DNA of 64,000 nt from Chrysaora quinquecirrha (GCA_014526335.1 JACTAT010000040.1:8497119-8561118); one strand, 5' to 3'; numbered from the stretch's first letter, positions 47,827 to 57,231 are shown. Notes: generated by a model from the letters alone, not told the origin. A program made the numbers and translations.

Positions 47827-47905
47827 CTGTTTGTGAGACAAAGTTTCAAGCTATTCAATGCAGAATTGGTTTGTTTAATGAAAATACAAGACCGAAGCCA
47901 AAGGA

Positions 47906-47979
47906 CGTCCCTGGATGGGCTTGAACCATCAACCTTTCGGTTAAAAGCCGAACGCGCTAACCGATTGCGCCAGAGAGAC
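47906..47979 (-). tRNA. tRNA-Asn-derived copy 8 with anticodon TTT
   Basis: G35T changes the anticodon from GTT (Asn) to TTT (Lys) in an otherwise Asn-type body; G7C breaks the last acceptor pair. The change also creates TTTT inside the gene, which could stop polymerase III early. It is the only anticodon change seen in the array. Confidence 0.7.
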
Positions 47980-48058
47980 CTGTTTGTGAGACAAAGTTGC
48001 AAGCTATTCAATGCAGAGTAGGTTTTTTTACTGAAAATATAAAACAGAAGCCAAACAA

Positions 48059-48132
48059 CGCCCTTGGATGTGCTAGAACCATAAACCTTTCGGTTAACAG
48101 CTGAACGCGCTAACGGATTGCGCCACAGAGAC
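48059..48132 (-). tRNA. tRNA-Asn(GTT) copy 9, degenerate
   Basis: A72G, G69A, C62A, A58T, G50T, G31A, G18C; no T run directly after the 3' end. Confidence 0.45.
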
Positions 48133-48211
48133 CTGACAGTGAGACAAATTTTCAAGCTATTCAATGCAGAATTGGATTGTTTACTGAAAATATAGAACAG
48201 AAGCTTAAAAA

Positions 48212-48285
48212 CGTCCCTAGATGGGCTTGAACCATCAACCTCTCGGTTAACAGCAGAACGCGCTAACCAATTGCGCCACAGAGAC
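48212..48285 (-). tRNA. tRNA-Asn(GTT) copy 10
   Basis: C67T, A44G, G31T, C17T. Confidence 0.6.
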
Positions 48286-48364
48286 CTGTTTGTGAGACAA
48301 AGTTTCAAGCTATTCAATGTGGAATTGGTTTGCTTAATGAAAATATAAAACAGAAGCCAAAAAA

Positions 48365-48388
48365 CGTCCCTGGATGGGCTTGAACCAT

Positions 48389-48432
<44 letters not shown>

Positions 48433-48438
48433 AGAGAC
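48365..48438 (-). tRNA. tRNA-Asn(GTT) copy 11
   Basis: Identical to consensus. Confidence 0.92.
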
Positions 48439-48516
48439 CTGTTTCTAAGACAAAGTTTCAAGCTATTCAATGTGGAATTGGTTTATTTACTGAAAATATA
48501 AAACAGAAGCCAAAAA

Positions 48517-48540
48517 CCTCCCTGGATTGGCTTGAATTAT

Positions 48541-48584
<44 letters not shown>

Positions 48585-48590
48585 AGAGAC
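48517..48590 (-). tRNA. tRNA-Asn(GTT) copy 12
   Basis: C73G, C63A, G54A, G53A; T-stem and B box weakened. First unit of a duplicated block. Confidence 0.55.
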
Positions 48591-48668
48591 CTGTTTGTAA
48601 GACAAAGTTTGAAGCTATTCAATGTGGAATTGGTTTGTTTAATGAAAATATTAAACAGAAGCCAAAAA

Positions 48669-48742
48669 CGTCCCTGGATGGGCTTGAACCATCAACCTTT
48701 CGGTTAACATCCGAACTCGCTAACCGATTGCGCCACAGAGAC
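48669..48742 (-). tRNA. tRNA-Asn(GTT) copy 13
   Basis: C33A, C26A. Confidence 0.75.
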
Positions 48743-48821
48743 CTGTTTGTAAGACAAAGTTTCAAGCTATTCAATGTGGAATTGGTTTGCTTAATGAAAA
48801 TATGAAACAGAAGCCAAAAAA

Positions 48822-48845
48822 CGTCCCTGGATGGGTTTGAACCAT

Positions 48846-48889
<44 letters not shown>

Positions 48890-48895
48890 AGAGAC
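48822..48895 (-). tRNA. tRNA-Asn(GTT) copy 14
   Basis: G60A (T loop). Confidence 0.8.
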
Positions 48896-48974
48896 CTGTT
48901 TGTAAGACAAAGTTTCAAGCTATGAAATGTGGAATTGGTTTGTTTAATGAAAATATAAAACAGAAGCCAAAAAA

Positions 48975-48998
48975 CGACCCTGGATGGGCTTGAACCAT

Positions 48999-49035
<37 letters not shown>

Positions 49036-49048
49036 ACGCCACAGAGAC
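48975..49048 (-). tRNA. tRNA-Asn(GTT) copy 15
   Basis: A72T (T2-T72 mismatch), C13T. Confidence 0.7.
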
Positions 49049-49126
49049 CTGACAGTGACACAAATTTTCAAGCTATTCAATGCAGAATTGGTTTATTTAC
49101 TGAAAATATAAAACAGAAGCCAAAAA

Positions 49127-49150
49127 CGTCCCTGGATTGGCTTGAATTAT

Positions 49151-49194
<44 letters not shown>

Positions 49195-49200
49195 AGAGAC
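49127..49200 (-). tRNA. tRNA-Asn(GTT) copy 16
   Basis: C63A, G54A, G53A; block duplicate of copy 12. Confidence 0.6.
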
Positions 49201-49278
49201 CTGTTTGTAAGACAAAGTTTGAAGCTATTCAATGTGGAATTGGTTTGTTTAATGAAAATATTAAACAGAAGCCAAAAA

Positions 49279-49352
49279 CGTCCCTGGATGGGCTTGAACC
49301 ATCAACCTTTCGGTTAACATCCGAACTCGCTAACCGATTGCGCCACAGAGAC
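49279..49352 (-). tRNA. tRNA-Asn(GTT) copy 17
   Basis: C33A, C26A; block duplicate of copy 13. Confidence 0.75.
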
Positions 49353-49431
49353 CTGTTTGTAAGACAAAGTTTCAAGCTATTCAATGTGGAATTGGTTTGC
49401 TTAATGAAAATATGAAACAGAAGCCAAAAAA

Positions 49432-49455
49432 CGTCCCTGGATGGGTTTGAACCAT

Positions 49456-49499
<44 letters not shown>

Positions 49500-49505
49500 A
49501 GAGAC
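49432..49505 (-). tRNA. tRNA-Asn(GTT) copy 18
   Basis: G60A; block duplicate of copy 14. Confidence 0.8.
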
Positions 49506-49584
49506 CTGTTTGTAAGACAAAGTTTCAAGCTATGAAATGTGGAATTGGTTTGTTTAATGAAAATATAAAACAGAAGCCAAAAAA

Positions 49585-49608
49585 CGACCCTGGATGGGCT
49601 TGAACCAT

Positions 49609-49645
<37 letters not shown>

Positions 49646-49658
49646 ACGCCACAGAGAC
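49585..49658 (-). tRNA. tRNA-Asn(GTT) copy 19
   Basis: A72T, C13T; block duplicate of copy 15. Confidence 0.7.
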
Positions 49659-49736
49659 CTGACAGTGACACAAATTTTCAAGCTATTCAATGCAGAATTG
49701 GTTTATTTACTGAAAATATAAAACAGAAGCCAAAAA

Positions 49737-49760
49737 CGTCCCTGGATTGGCTTGAATTAT

Positions 49761-49804
<44 letters not shown>

Positions 49805-49810
49805 AGAGAC
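49737..49810 (-). tRNA. tRNA-Asn(GTT) copy 20
   Basis: C63A, G54A, G53A. Confidence 0.6.
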
Positions 49811-49888
49811 CTGTTTGTAAGACAAAGTTTGAAGCTATTCAATGTGGAATTGGTTTGTTTAATGAAAATTTGAAACAGAAGCCAAAAA

Positions 49889-49962
49889 CGTCCCTGGATG
49901 GGCTTGAACCATCAACGTTTCGGTTAACAGCCGAACGCGCTAACGGATTGCGGCACAGAGAC
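49889..49962 (-). tRNA. tRNA-Asn(GTT) copy 21
   Basis: G46C, G18C, G10C. Confidence 0.6.
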
Positions 49963-50070
49963 TTGACAGTGAGACAAATGATCAAGCTATTCAATGTGGA
50001 ATTGGTTTGTTTAATGAAAAGCTATGAAATGTGGAATTGGTTTGTTTAATGAAAATATGAAACAGAAGAA

Positions 50071-50221
50071 CGTCCCTGGATGGGCTTGAAAAACGTTAAC
50101 AGCCGAACCCTGGATGGGCTTGAACCATATCAAAAGAAGGACAAAAACCTTTCGGTTAACAGCCGAGCGCGCTAACCGATTGCACCACAGAGACCTGTTT
50201 GTAAGACAAAGCCACAGAGAC
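50071..50221 (-). pseudogene. rearranged tRNA-Asn copy 22
   Basis: A 3' fragment (50,071-50,107) jumps from the T-arm into the anticodon arm. A second copy (about 50,107-50,194) is split by spacer sequence inserted between T-arm and variable loop. A short duplicate of the 5' end follows at 50,211-50,221. Several unequal exchanges are needed to explain it. Confidence 0.8.
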
Positions 50222-50300
50222 CTGTTTGTAAGACAAAGCTTCAAGCTATTCAATGTGGAATTGGTTTGTTTAATGAAAATATGAAACAGAAGCCAAAAAA

Positions 50301-50324
50301 CGTCCCTGGATGGGCTTGAACCAT

Positions 50325-50368
<44 letters not shown>

Positions 50369-50374
50369 AGAGAC
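50301..50374 (-). tRNA. tRNA-Asn(GTT) copy 23
   Basis: Identical to consensus. Confidence 0.92.
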
Positions 50375-50449
50375 ATGTCTGTGAGACAAAGTTTTAAGCT
50401 ATTCAATGCAGAATTAGTTTACTGAAAATATAGAACAGAAGCCAAAAAA

Positions 50450-50473
50450 CGTCCCTGGGTGGGCTTGAACCAT

Positions 50474-50505
<32 letters not shown>

Positions 50506-50523
50506 GGATTGCGCCACAGAGAC
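50450..50523 (-). tRNA. tRNA-Asn(GTT) copy 24
   Basis: T65C (A51-C65 mismatch), G18C. Confidence 0.65.
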
Positions 50524-50602
50524 TTGACAGTGAGACAAATTTTCAAGCTATTCAATGTGGAATTGGTTTGTTTAATGAAAATATAAAAAAAAGGACAAAA
50601 AA

Positions 50603-50676
50603 CGTCCCTGGATGGGCTTGAACCATTAACCTTTCGGTTAACAGCCGAGCGCGCTAACCGATTGCACCACAGAGAC
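50603..50676 (-). tRNA. tRNA-Asn(GTT) copy 25
   Basis: G50A, T28C, C11T. Confidence 0.65.
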
Positions 50677-50755
50677 CTGTTTGTAAGACAAAGCTTCAAG
50701 CTATTCAATGTGGAATTGGTTTGTTTAATGAAAATATGAAACAGAAGCCAACAAA

Positions 50756-50783
50756 AATCCCTGGATGGGCTTGAACCATCAAG

Positions 50784-50823
<40 letters not shown>

Positions 50824-50829
50824 AGAGAC
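50756..50829 (-). tRNA. tRNA-Asn(GTT) copy 26
   Basis: G74T, C73T, G47C; the 3' end runs directly into the T tract. Confidence 0.6.
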
Positions 50830-50909
50830 CTGCTTGTGAGACAAAGTTAGAAGCTATTCAATGCAGAATTGGTTTGTTTAATGAAAATACAAGACCGAAG
50901 CAAAAACAA

Positions 50910-50983
50910 AGTCCCTGGATGGGCTTGAACCATCAACCTTTCGGTTAACAGCCGAACGCGCCAACCGATTGCGCCACAGAGAC
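50910..50983 (-). tRNA. tRNA-Asn(GTT) copy 27
   Basis: G74T (discriminator base), A22G. Confidence 0.7.
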
Positions 50984-51062
50984 CTGGTTGTAAGACAAAG
51001 TTTCAAGCTATTAAATGTGGAATTGGTTTGTTTAATGAGAATATGAAACAGAAGCCAAAAAA

Positions 51063-51086
51063 CGACCCTGGATGGGCTTGAACCAT

Positions 51087-51130
<44 letters not shown>

Positions 51131-51136
51131 AGAGAC
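51063..51136 (-). tRNA. tRNA-Asn(GTT) copy 28
   Basis: A72T. Confidence 0.75.
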
Positions 51137-51215
51137 CTGTTTGTAAGACAAAGTTTCAAGCTATTCAATGCAGAGTTGGTTTGTCTACTGAAAATATAAA
51201 ACAGAAGCCAAACAA

Positions 51216-51289
51216 CGTCCTTGGATGTGCTTGAACCATCAACCTTTCGGTTAACAGCTGAATGCGCTAACGGATTGCGCCACAGAGAC
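51216..51289 (-). tRNA. tRNA-Asn(GTT) copy 29, degenerate
   Basis: G69A, C62A, G31A, G27A, G18C; no adjacent T run. Confidence 0.5.
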
Positions 51290-51368
51290 TTGACAGTGAG
51301 ACAAATTTTCAAGCTATTCAATGTGGAATTGGTTTGTTTAATGAAAATATAAAAAGAAGGACAAAAAA

Positions 51369-51392
51369 CGTCCCTCAATGGGCTTGAATCAT

Positions 51393-51436
<44 letters not shown>

Positions 51437-51442
51437 AGAGAC
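51369..51442 (-). tRNA. tRNA-Asn(GTT) copy 30
   Basis: C67G, C66T, G54A. Confidence 0.6.
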
Positions 51443-51521
51443 TTGACAGTGAGACAAATTTTAAAGCTATTCAATGTGGAATTGGTTTGTTTAATGAAAA
51501 TATAAAAAAAAGGACAAAAAA

Positions 51522-51595
51522 CATCCCTGGATGGGCTCGAACCATCAACCTTTCGGTTAACAGCCGAACGCGCCAACCGATTGCGCCACAGAGAC
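51522..51595 (-). tRNA. tRNA-Asn(GTT) copy 31
   Basis: C73T, A58G, A22G; A58G restores the GGTTCGA form of the B box. Confidence 0.7.
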
Positions 51596-51674
51596 CTGTT
51601 TGTAAGACAAAGTTTCAAGCTATTCAATGTGGAATAGGTTTGTTTAATGAGAATATGAAACAGAAGCCAAAAAA

Positions 51675-51698
51675 CGTCCCTGGGTGGGCTTGAACCAT

Positions 51699-51742
<44 letters not shown>

Positions 51743-51748
51743 AGAGAC
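51675..51748 (-). tRNA. tRNA-Asn(GTT) copy 32
   Basis: T65C. Confidence 0.75.
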
Positions 51749-51827
51749 ATGTTTCTAAGACAAAGTTTCAAGCTATTCAATGTCAAATTGGTTTGTTTAA
51801 TGGAAATATAAAACAGAAGCCAAAAAA

Positions 51828-51901
51828 CGCCCCTGGATGGGCTTGAACCATCAACCTTTCGGTTAACAGCCGAACGCACTAACCGATTGCGCCACAGAGA
51901 C
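51828..51901 (-). tRNA. tRNA-Asn(GTT) copy 33
   Basis: A72G, C24T. Confidence 0.75.
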
Positions 51902-51980
51902 TTGACAGTGAGACAAATTTTAAAGCTATTCAATGTGGAATTGGTTTGTTTAATGAAAATATAAAAAAAAGGACAAAAAA

Positions 51981-52054
51981 CATCCCTGGATGGGCTTGAA
52001 CCATCAACCTTTCGGTTAACAGCCGAACGCGCCAACCGATTGCGCCACAGAGAC
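51981..52054 (-). tRNA. tRNA-Asn(GTT) copy 34
   Basis: C73T, A22G. Confidence 0.75.
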
Positions 52055-52133
52055 CTGTTTGTAAGACAATGTTTCAAGCTATTCAATGTGGAATTGGTTT
52101 GTTTAATGAGAATATGAAACAGAAGCCAAAAAA

Positions 52134-52157
52134 CGTCCCTGGATGGGCTTGAACCAT

Positions 52158-52201
<44 letters not shown>

Positions 52202-52207
52202 AGAGAC
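52134..52207 (-). tRNA. tRNA-Asn(GTT) copy 35
   Basis: Identical to consensus. Confidence 0.92.
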
Positions 52208-52285
52208 CTGTTTGTAAGACAAAGTTTCAAGCTATTCAATGTGGAATTGGTTTGTTTAATGAAAATATGAAACAGAAGCCAAAAA

Positions 52286-52359
52286 CGTCCCTGGATGGGC
52301 TTCAACCATCAACCTTTCGGTTAACATCCGAACGCGCTAACCGACTGCGCCACAGAGAC
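52286..52359 (-). tRNA. tRNA-Asn(GTT) copy 36
   Basis: C57G (B box), C33A, A15G. Confidence 0.6.
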
Positions 52360-52438
52360 CTGTTTGTCAGACAAAGTTAGAAGCTATTCAATGCAGAATT
52401 GGTTTGTTTAATGAAAATACAAGACCGAAGCAAAACAA

Positions 52439-52462
52439 CGTCCCTGGATGGGCTTGAACCAT

Positions 52463-52494
<32 letters not shown>

Positions 52495-52512
52495 AGATTG
52501 CGCCACAGATAC
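52439..52512 (-). tRNA. tRNA-Asn(GTT) copy 37
   Basis: G18T, C3A. Confidence 0.65.
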
Positions 52513-52590
52513 CTGTTTGTAAGACAAACTTTCAAGCTTTTCAATGTGGAATTGGTTTGTTTAATGAAAATATGAAACAGAAGCCAAAAA

Positions 52591-52664
52591 CGTCCTTGGA
52601 CGGGCTTGAACCATCAACCTTTCGGTTAACATCCGAACGCGCTAACCGACTGCGCCACAGAGAC
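52591..52664 (-). tRNA. tRNA-Asn(GTT) copy 38
   Basis: G69A, A64G, C33A, A15G. Confidence 0.6.
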
Positions 52665-52743
52665 CTGTTTGCCAGACAAAGTTAGAAGCTATTCAATGCA
52701 GAATTGGTTTGTTTAATGAAAATACAAGACCGAAGCAAAACAA

Positions 52744-52767
52744 CGTCCCTGGATGGGCTTGAACCAT

Positions 52768-52806
<39 letters not shown>

Positions 52807-52817
52807 ACCACAGAGAC
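52744..52817 (-). tRNA. tRNA-Asn(GTT) copy 39
   Basis: C11T. Confidence 0.8.
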
Positions 52818-52893
52818 CTGTTTGTGAGACAAAGTTTCAAGCTATTCAATGCAGAGTTGGTTTGTTTACTGAAAATATAAAACAGAAGCCAAA

Positions 52894-52950
52894 GAACCAT
52901 CAACCTTTCGGTTAACAGCAGAACGCGCTAACGGATTGCGCCACAGAGAC
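52894..52950 (-). pseudogene. truncated tRNA-Asn copy 40
   Basis: The 3' acceptor strand and part of the T-arm are deleted together with adjoining spacer; G31T and G18C in what remains. Confidence 0.85.
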
Positions 52951-53029
52951 TTGACAGTGAGACAAATTTTCAAGCTATTCAATGTGGAATTGGTTTGTTT
53001 AATGAAAATATAAAAAAGAAGGACAAAAA

Positions 53030-53103
53030 CGTCCCTGGATGGGCTTGAACCATTAACCTTTCGGTTAACAGCCGAGCGCGCTAACCGATTGCACCACAGA
53101 GAC
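53030..53103 (-). tRNA. tRNA-Asn(GTT) copy 41
   Basis: G50A, T28C, C11T. Confidence 0.65.
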
Positions 53104-53182
53104 CTGTTTGTAAGACAAAGCTTCAAGCTATTCAATGTGAAATTGGTTTGTTTAATGAAAATATGAAACAGAAGCCAACAAA

Positions 53183-53206
53183 AATCCCTGGATGGGCTTG
53201 AACCAT

Positions 53207-53250
<44 letters not shown>

Positions 53251-53256
53251 AGAGAC
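53183..53256 (-). tRNA. tRNA-Asn(GTT) copy 42
   Basis: G74T, C73T. Confidence 0.65.
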
Positions 53257-53335
53257 CTCCTTGTGAGACAAAGTTAGAAGCTATTCAATGCAGAATTGGT
53301 TTGTTTAATGAAAATACAAGACCGAAGCAAAACAA

Positions 53336-53409
53336 AGTCCCTGGATGGGCTTGAACCATCAACCTTTCGGTTAACAGCCGAACGCGCCAACCGATTGCGC
53401 CACAGAGAC
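53336..53409 (-). tRNA. tRNA-Asn(GTT) copy 43
   Basis: G74T, A22G. Confidence 0.7.
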
Positions 53410-53488
53410 CTGTTTGTAAGACAAAGTTTCAAGCTATTCAATGTGGAATTGGTTTGTTTAATGAGAATATGAAACAGAAGCCAAAAAA

Positions 53489-53512
53489 CGTCCCTGGATG
53501 GGCTTGAACCAT

Positions 53513-53556
<44 letters not shown>

Positions 53557-53562
53557 AGAGAC
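53489..53562 (-). tRNA. tRNA-Asn(GTT) copy 44
   Basis: Identical to consensus. Confidence 0.92.
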
Positions 53563-53641
53563 CTGTTTGTAAGACAAAGTTTCCAGCTATTCAATGCAGA
53601 GTTGGTTTGTCTACTGAAAATATAAAACAGAAGCCAAACAA

Positions 53642-53715
53642 CGTCCTTGGATGTGCTTGAACCATCAACCTTTCGGTTAACAGCTGAGTGCGCTAACGGA
53701 TTACGCCACAGAGAC
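53642..53715 (-). tRNA. tRNA-Asn(GTT) copy 45, degenerate
   Basis: G69A, C62A, G31A, T28C, G27A, G18C, C13T. Confidence 0.45.
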
Positions 53716-53795
53716 TTGACAGTGAGACAAATTTTCAAGCTATTCAATGTGGAATTGGTTTGTTTAATGAAAATATAAAAAAGAAGGACAAAAAA

Positions 53796-53819
53796 CGTCC
53801 CTGAATGGGCTTGAACCAT

Positions 53820-53858
<39 letters not shown>

Positions 53859-53869
53859 ACCACAGAGAC
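53796..53869 (-). tRNA. tRNA-Asn(GTT) copy 46
   Basis: C66T, C11T. Confidence 0.75.
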
Positions 53870-53948
53870 CTGTTTGTAAGACAAAGTTTCAAGCTATTCA
53901 ATGTGGAATTGGTTTGTTTAATGAAAATATAAAACAGAAGCCAAAAAA

Positions 53949-54022
53949 CGACCCTGGATGGGCTTGAACCATCAACCTTTCGGTTAACAGCCGAACGTGT
54001 TAACCGATTGCGCCACAGAGAC
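53949..54022 (-). tRNA. tRNA-Asn(GTT) copy 47
   Basis: A72T, G25A, G23A. Confidence 0.65.
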
Positions 54023-54101
54023 CTGTTTGTAAGACAAAGTTTCAAGCTATTCAATATGGAATTGGTTTGTTTAATGAAAATATGAAACAGAAGCCAAAAA
54101 A

Positions 54102-54175
54102 CGTCCCTGGATGGGTTTGAACCATCAACCTTTCGGTTAACAGCCGAACGTGCTAACCGATTGCGCCACAGAGAC
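54102..54175 (-). tRNA. tRNA-Asn(GTT) copy 48
   Basis: G60A, G25A. Confidence 0.75.
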
Positions 54176-54254
54176 CTGTTTGTAAGACAAAGTTTCAAGC
54201 TATGAAATGTGGAATTGGTTTGTTTAATGAAAATATAAAACAGAAGCCAAAAAA

Positions 54255-54282
54255 CGACCCTGGATGGGCTTGAACCATCAAA

Positions 54283-54315
<33 letters not shown>

Positions 54316-54328
54316 ACGCCACAGAGAC
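54255..54328 (-). tRNA. tRNA-Asn(GTT) copy 49
   Basis: A72T, G47T, C13T. Confidence 0.65.
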
Positions 54329-54406
54329 CTGACAGTGAGACAAATTTTTAAGCTATTCAATGCAGAATTGGTTTATTTACTGAAAATATAAAACAGAAGC
54401 CAAAAA

Positions 54407-54443
54407 CGTCCCTGGATGGGCTTGAACCATCAACCTTTCGGTA

Positions 54444-54474
<31 letters not shown>

Positions 54475-54480
54475 AGAGAC
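54407..54480 (-). tRNA. tRNA-Asn(GTT) copy 50
   Basis: A38T, the base 3' of the anticodon. Confidence 0.75.
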
Positions 54481-54558
54481 CTGTTTGTAAGACAAAGTTT
54501 GAAGTTATTCAATGTGGAATTGGTTTGTTTAATGAAAATATTAAACAGAAGCCAAAAA

Positions 54559-54632
54559 CGTCCCTGGATGGGCTTGAACCATCAACCTTTCGGTTAACAT
54601 CCGAACTCGCTAACCGATTGCGCCAGAGGGAC
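54559..54632 (-). tRNA. tRNA-Asn(GTT) copy 51
   Basis: C33A, C26A, G7C, T4C. Confidence 0.6.
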
Positions 54633-54710
54633 CTGTTTGTAAGATAAAGTTTCAAGCTATTCAATGTGGAATTGGTTTGCTTGATGAAAATATGAAACGA
54701 AAGCCAAAAA

Positions 54711-54734
54711 CGTCCCTGGATGGGCTTGAACCAT

Positions 54735-54778
<44 letters not shown>

Positions 54779-54784
54779 AGAGAC
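54711..54784 (-). tRNA. tRNA-Asn(GTT) copy 52
   Basis: Identical to consensus. Confidence 0.92.
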
Positions 54785-54862
54785 CTGACAGTGACACAAA
54801 TTTTCAAGCTATTCAATGCAGAATTGGTTTATTTACTAAAAATATAAAACAGAAGCCAAAAA

Positions 54863-54936
54863 CGTCCCTGGATTGGCTTGAATTATCAACCTTTCGGTTA
54901 ACAGCAGAACGCGCTAACCGATTGCGCCACAGAGAC
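54863..54936 (-). tRNA. tRNA-Asn(GTT) copy 53
   Basis: C63A, G54A, G53A, G31T. Confidence 0.55.
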
Positions 54937-55015
54937 CTGTTTGTGAGACAAAGTTTCAAGCTATTCAATGCAGAGTTGGTTTGTTTACTGAAAATATAAA
55001 ACAGAAGCCAAACAA

Positions 55016-55089
55016 CGTCCTTGGATGTGCTTGAACCATCAACATTTCGGTTAACAGCTGAACGCGCTGACGGATTTCGCCACAGAGAC
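55016..55089 (-). tRNA. tRNA-Asn(GTT) copy 54, degenerate
   Basis: G69A, C62A, G46T, G31A, T21C, G18C, C13A. Confidence 0.45.
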
Positions 55090-55169
55090 TTGACAGTGAG
55101 ACAAATTTTCAAGCTATTCAATGTGGAATTGGTTTGTTTAATGAAAATATAAAAAAGAAGGACAAAAAA

Positions 55170-55243
55170 CGTCCCTGGACGGGCTTGAACCATCAACCTT
55201 TCGGTTAACATCCGAACGCGCTAACCGACTGCGCCACAGAGAC
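55170..55243 (-). tRNA. tRNA-Asn(GTT) copy 55
   Basis: A64G, C33A, A15G. Confidence 0.65.
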
Positions 55244-55322
55244 CTGTTTGTCAGACAAAGTTAGAAGCTATTCAATGCAGAATTGGTTTGTTTAATGAAA
55301 ATACAAGACCGAAGCAAAACAA

Positions 55323-55346
55323 CGTCCCTGGATGGGCTTGAACCAT

Positions 55347-55385
<39 letters not shown>

Positions 55386-55396
55386 ACCACAGAGAC
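55323..55396 (-). tRNA. tRNA-Asn(GTT) copy 56
   Basis: C11T. Confidence 0.8.
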
Positions 55397-55475
55397 CTGT
55401 TTGTGAGACAAAGTTTCAAGCTATTCAATGCAGAGTTGGTTTGTTTACTGAAAATATAAAACAGAAGCCAAACAA

Positions 55476-55549
55476 CGTCCTTGGATGTGCTTGAACCATC
55501 AACCTTTCGGTTAACAGCAGAACGCGCTAACGGATTGCGCCACAGAGAC
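55476..55549 (-). tRNA. tRNA-Asn(GTT) copy 57, degenerate
   Basis: G69A, C62A, G31T, G18C. Confidence 0.5.
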
Positions 55550-55629
55550 TTGGCAGTGAGACAAATTTTCAAGCTATTCAATGTGGAATTGGTTTGTTTA
55601 ATGAAAATATAAAAAAGAAGGACAAAAAA

Positions 55630-55703
55630 CGTCCCTCGATGGGCTTGAACCATTAACCTTTCGGTTAACAGCCGAGCGCGCTAACCGATTGCACCACAGA
55701 GAC
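55630..55703 (-). tRNA. tRNA-Asn(GTT) copy 58
   Basis: C67G, G50A, T28C, C11T. Confidence 0.6.
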
Positions 55704-55783
55704 CTGTTTGTAAGACAAAGCTTCAAGCTATTCAATGTGGAATTGGTTTTGTTTAATGAAAATATGAAACAGAAGCCAACAAA

Positions 55784-55817
55784 AATCCCTGGATGGGCTT
55801 GAACCATCAACCTTTCA

Positions 55818-55851
<34 letters not shown>

Positions 55852-55857
55852 AGAGAC
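55784..55857 (-). tRNA. tRNA-Asn(GTT) copy 59
   Basis: G74T, C73T, C41T. Confidence 0.6.
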
Positions 55858-55936
55858 CTGCTTGTGAGACAAAGTTAGAAGCTATTCAATGCAGAATTGG
55901 TTTGTTTAATGAAAATACAAGACCGAAGCAAAACAA

Positions 55937-56010
55937 AGTCCCTGGATGGGCTTGAACCATCAACCTTTCGGTTAACAGCCGAACGCGCCAACCGATTGCG
56001 CCACAGAGAC
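55937..56010 (-). tRNA. tRNA-Asn(GTT) copy 60
   Basis: G74T, A22G. Confidence 0.7.
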
Positions 56011-56089
56011 CTGTTTGTAAGACAAAGTTTCAAGCTATTCAATGTGGAATTGGTTTGTTTAATGAGAATATGAAACAGAAGCAAAAAAA

Positions 56090-56113
56090 CGTCCCTGGAT
56101 GGGCTTGAACCAT

Positions 56114-56157
<44 letters not shown>

Positions 56158-56163
56158 AGAGAC
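56090..56163 (-). tRNA. tRNA-Asn(GTT) copy 61
   Basis: Identical to consensus. Confidence 0.92.
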
Positions 56164-56241
56164 CTGTTTGTAAGACAAAGTTTCAAGCTATTCAATTTGG
56201 AATTGGTTTGTTTAATGAAAATATGAAACAGAAGCCAAAAA

Positions 56242-56315
56242 CGTCCCTGGATGGGCTTGAACCATCAACCTTTCGGTTAACATCCGAACGCGCTAGCCGA
56301 CTGCGCCACAGAGAC
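56242..56315 (-). tRNA. tRNA-Asn(GTT) copy 62
   Basis: C33A, T20C, A15G. Confidence 0.65.
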
Positions 56316-56394
56316 CTGTTTGTCAGACAAAGTTAGAAGCTATTCAATGCAGAATTGGTTTGTTTAATGAAAATACAAGACCGAAGCAAAACAA

Positions 56395-56418
56395 CGTCCC
56401 TGGATGGGCTTGAACCAT

Positions 56419-56462
<44 letters not shown>

Positions 56463-56468
56463 AGAGAC
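56395..56468 (-). tRNA. tRNA-Asn(GTT) copy 63
   Basis: Identical to consensus. Confidence 0.92.
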
Positions 56469-56547
56469 CTGTTTGTGAGACAAAGTTTCAAGCTATTCAA
56501 TTCAGAGTTGGTTTGTTTACTGAAAATATAAAACAGAAGCCAAACAA

Positions 56548-56621
56548 CGTCCTTGGATGTGCTTGAACCATCAACCTTTCGGTTAACAGCTGAACGCGCT
56601 GACGGATTGCGCCACAGAGAC
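56548..56621 (-). tRNA. tRNA-Asn(GTT) copy 64, degenerate
   Basis: G69A, C62A, G31A, T21C, G18C. Confidence 0.5.
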
Positions 56622-56701
56622 TTGACTGTGAGACAAATTTTCAAGCTATTCAATGTGGAATTGGTTTGTTTAATGAAAATATAAAAAAGAAGGACAAAAA
56701 A

Positions 56702-56775
56702 CGACCCTGGATGGGCTTGAACCATCAACCTTTCGGTTAACAGCCGAACGTGCTAACCGATTGCGCCACAGAGAC
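56702..56775 (-). tRNA. tRNA-Asn(GTT) copy 65
   Basis: A72T, G25A. Confidence 0.7.
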
Positions 56776-56853
56776 CTGTTTGTAAGACAAAGTTTCAAGC
56801 TATTCAATGTGGAATTGGTTTGTTTAATGAAAATATGAAACAGAAGCCAAAAA

Positions 56854-56927
56854 CGTCCTTGGACGGGCTTGAACCATCAACCTTTCGGTTAACATCCGAA
56901 CGCGATAACCGATTACGCCACAGACAC
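56854..56927 (-). tRNA. tRNA-Asn(GTT) copy 66, degenerate
   Basis: G69A, A64G, C33A, G23T, C13T, C3G. Confidence 0.5.
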
Positions 56928-57005
56928 CTGACAGTGAGACAAATTTTCAAGCTATTCAATGCAGAATTGGTTTATTTACTGAAAATATAAAACAGAAGCC
57001 AAAAA

Positions 57006-57042
57006 CGTCCCTGGATGGGCTTGAACCATCAACCTTTCGGTA

Positions 57043-57073
<31 letters not shown>

Positions 57074-57079
57074 AGAGAC
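57006..57079 (-). tRNA. tRNA-Asn(GTT) copy 67
   Basis: A38T. Confidence 0.75.
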
Positions 57080-57157
57080 CTGTTTGTAAGACAAAGTTTG
57101 AAGCTATTCAATGTGGAATTGGTTTGTTTAATGAAAATATTAAACAGAAGCCAAAAA

Positions 57158-57231
57158 CGTCCCTGGATGGGCTTGAACCATCAACCTTTCGGTTAACATC
57201 CGAACTCGCTAACCGATTGCGCCACAGGGAC
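57158..57231 (-). tRNA. tRNA-Asn(GTT) copy 68
   Basis: C33A, C26A, T4C; T4C turns the T4-G70 wobble into C-G. Confidence 0.7.

Noticed and set aside
50878..52305. 475-codon minus-strand ORF
   Set aside because: It is the tRNA-Asn array read in one frame; the monomer is 51 codons long and the frame stays open by arithmetic.
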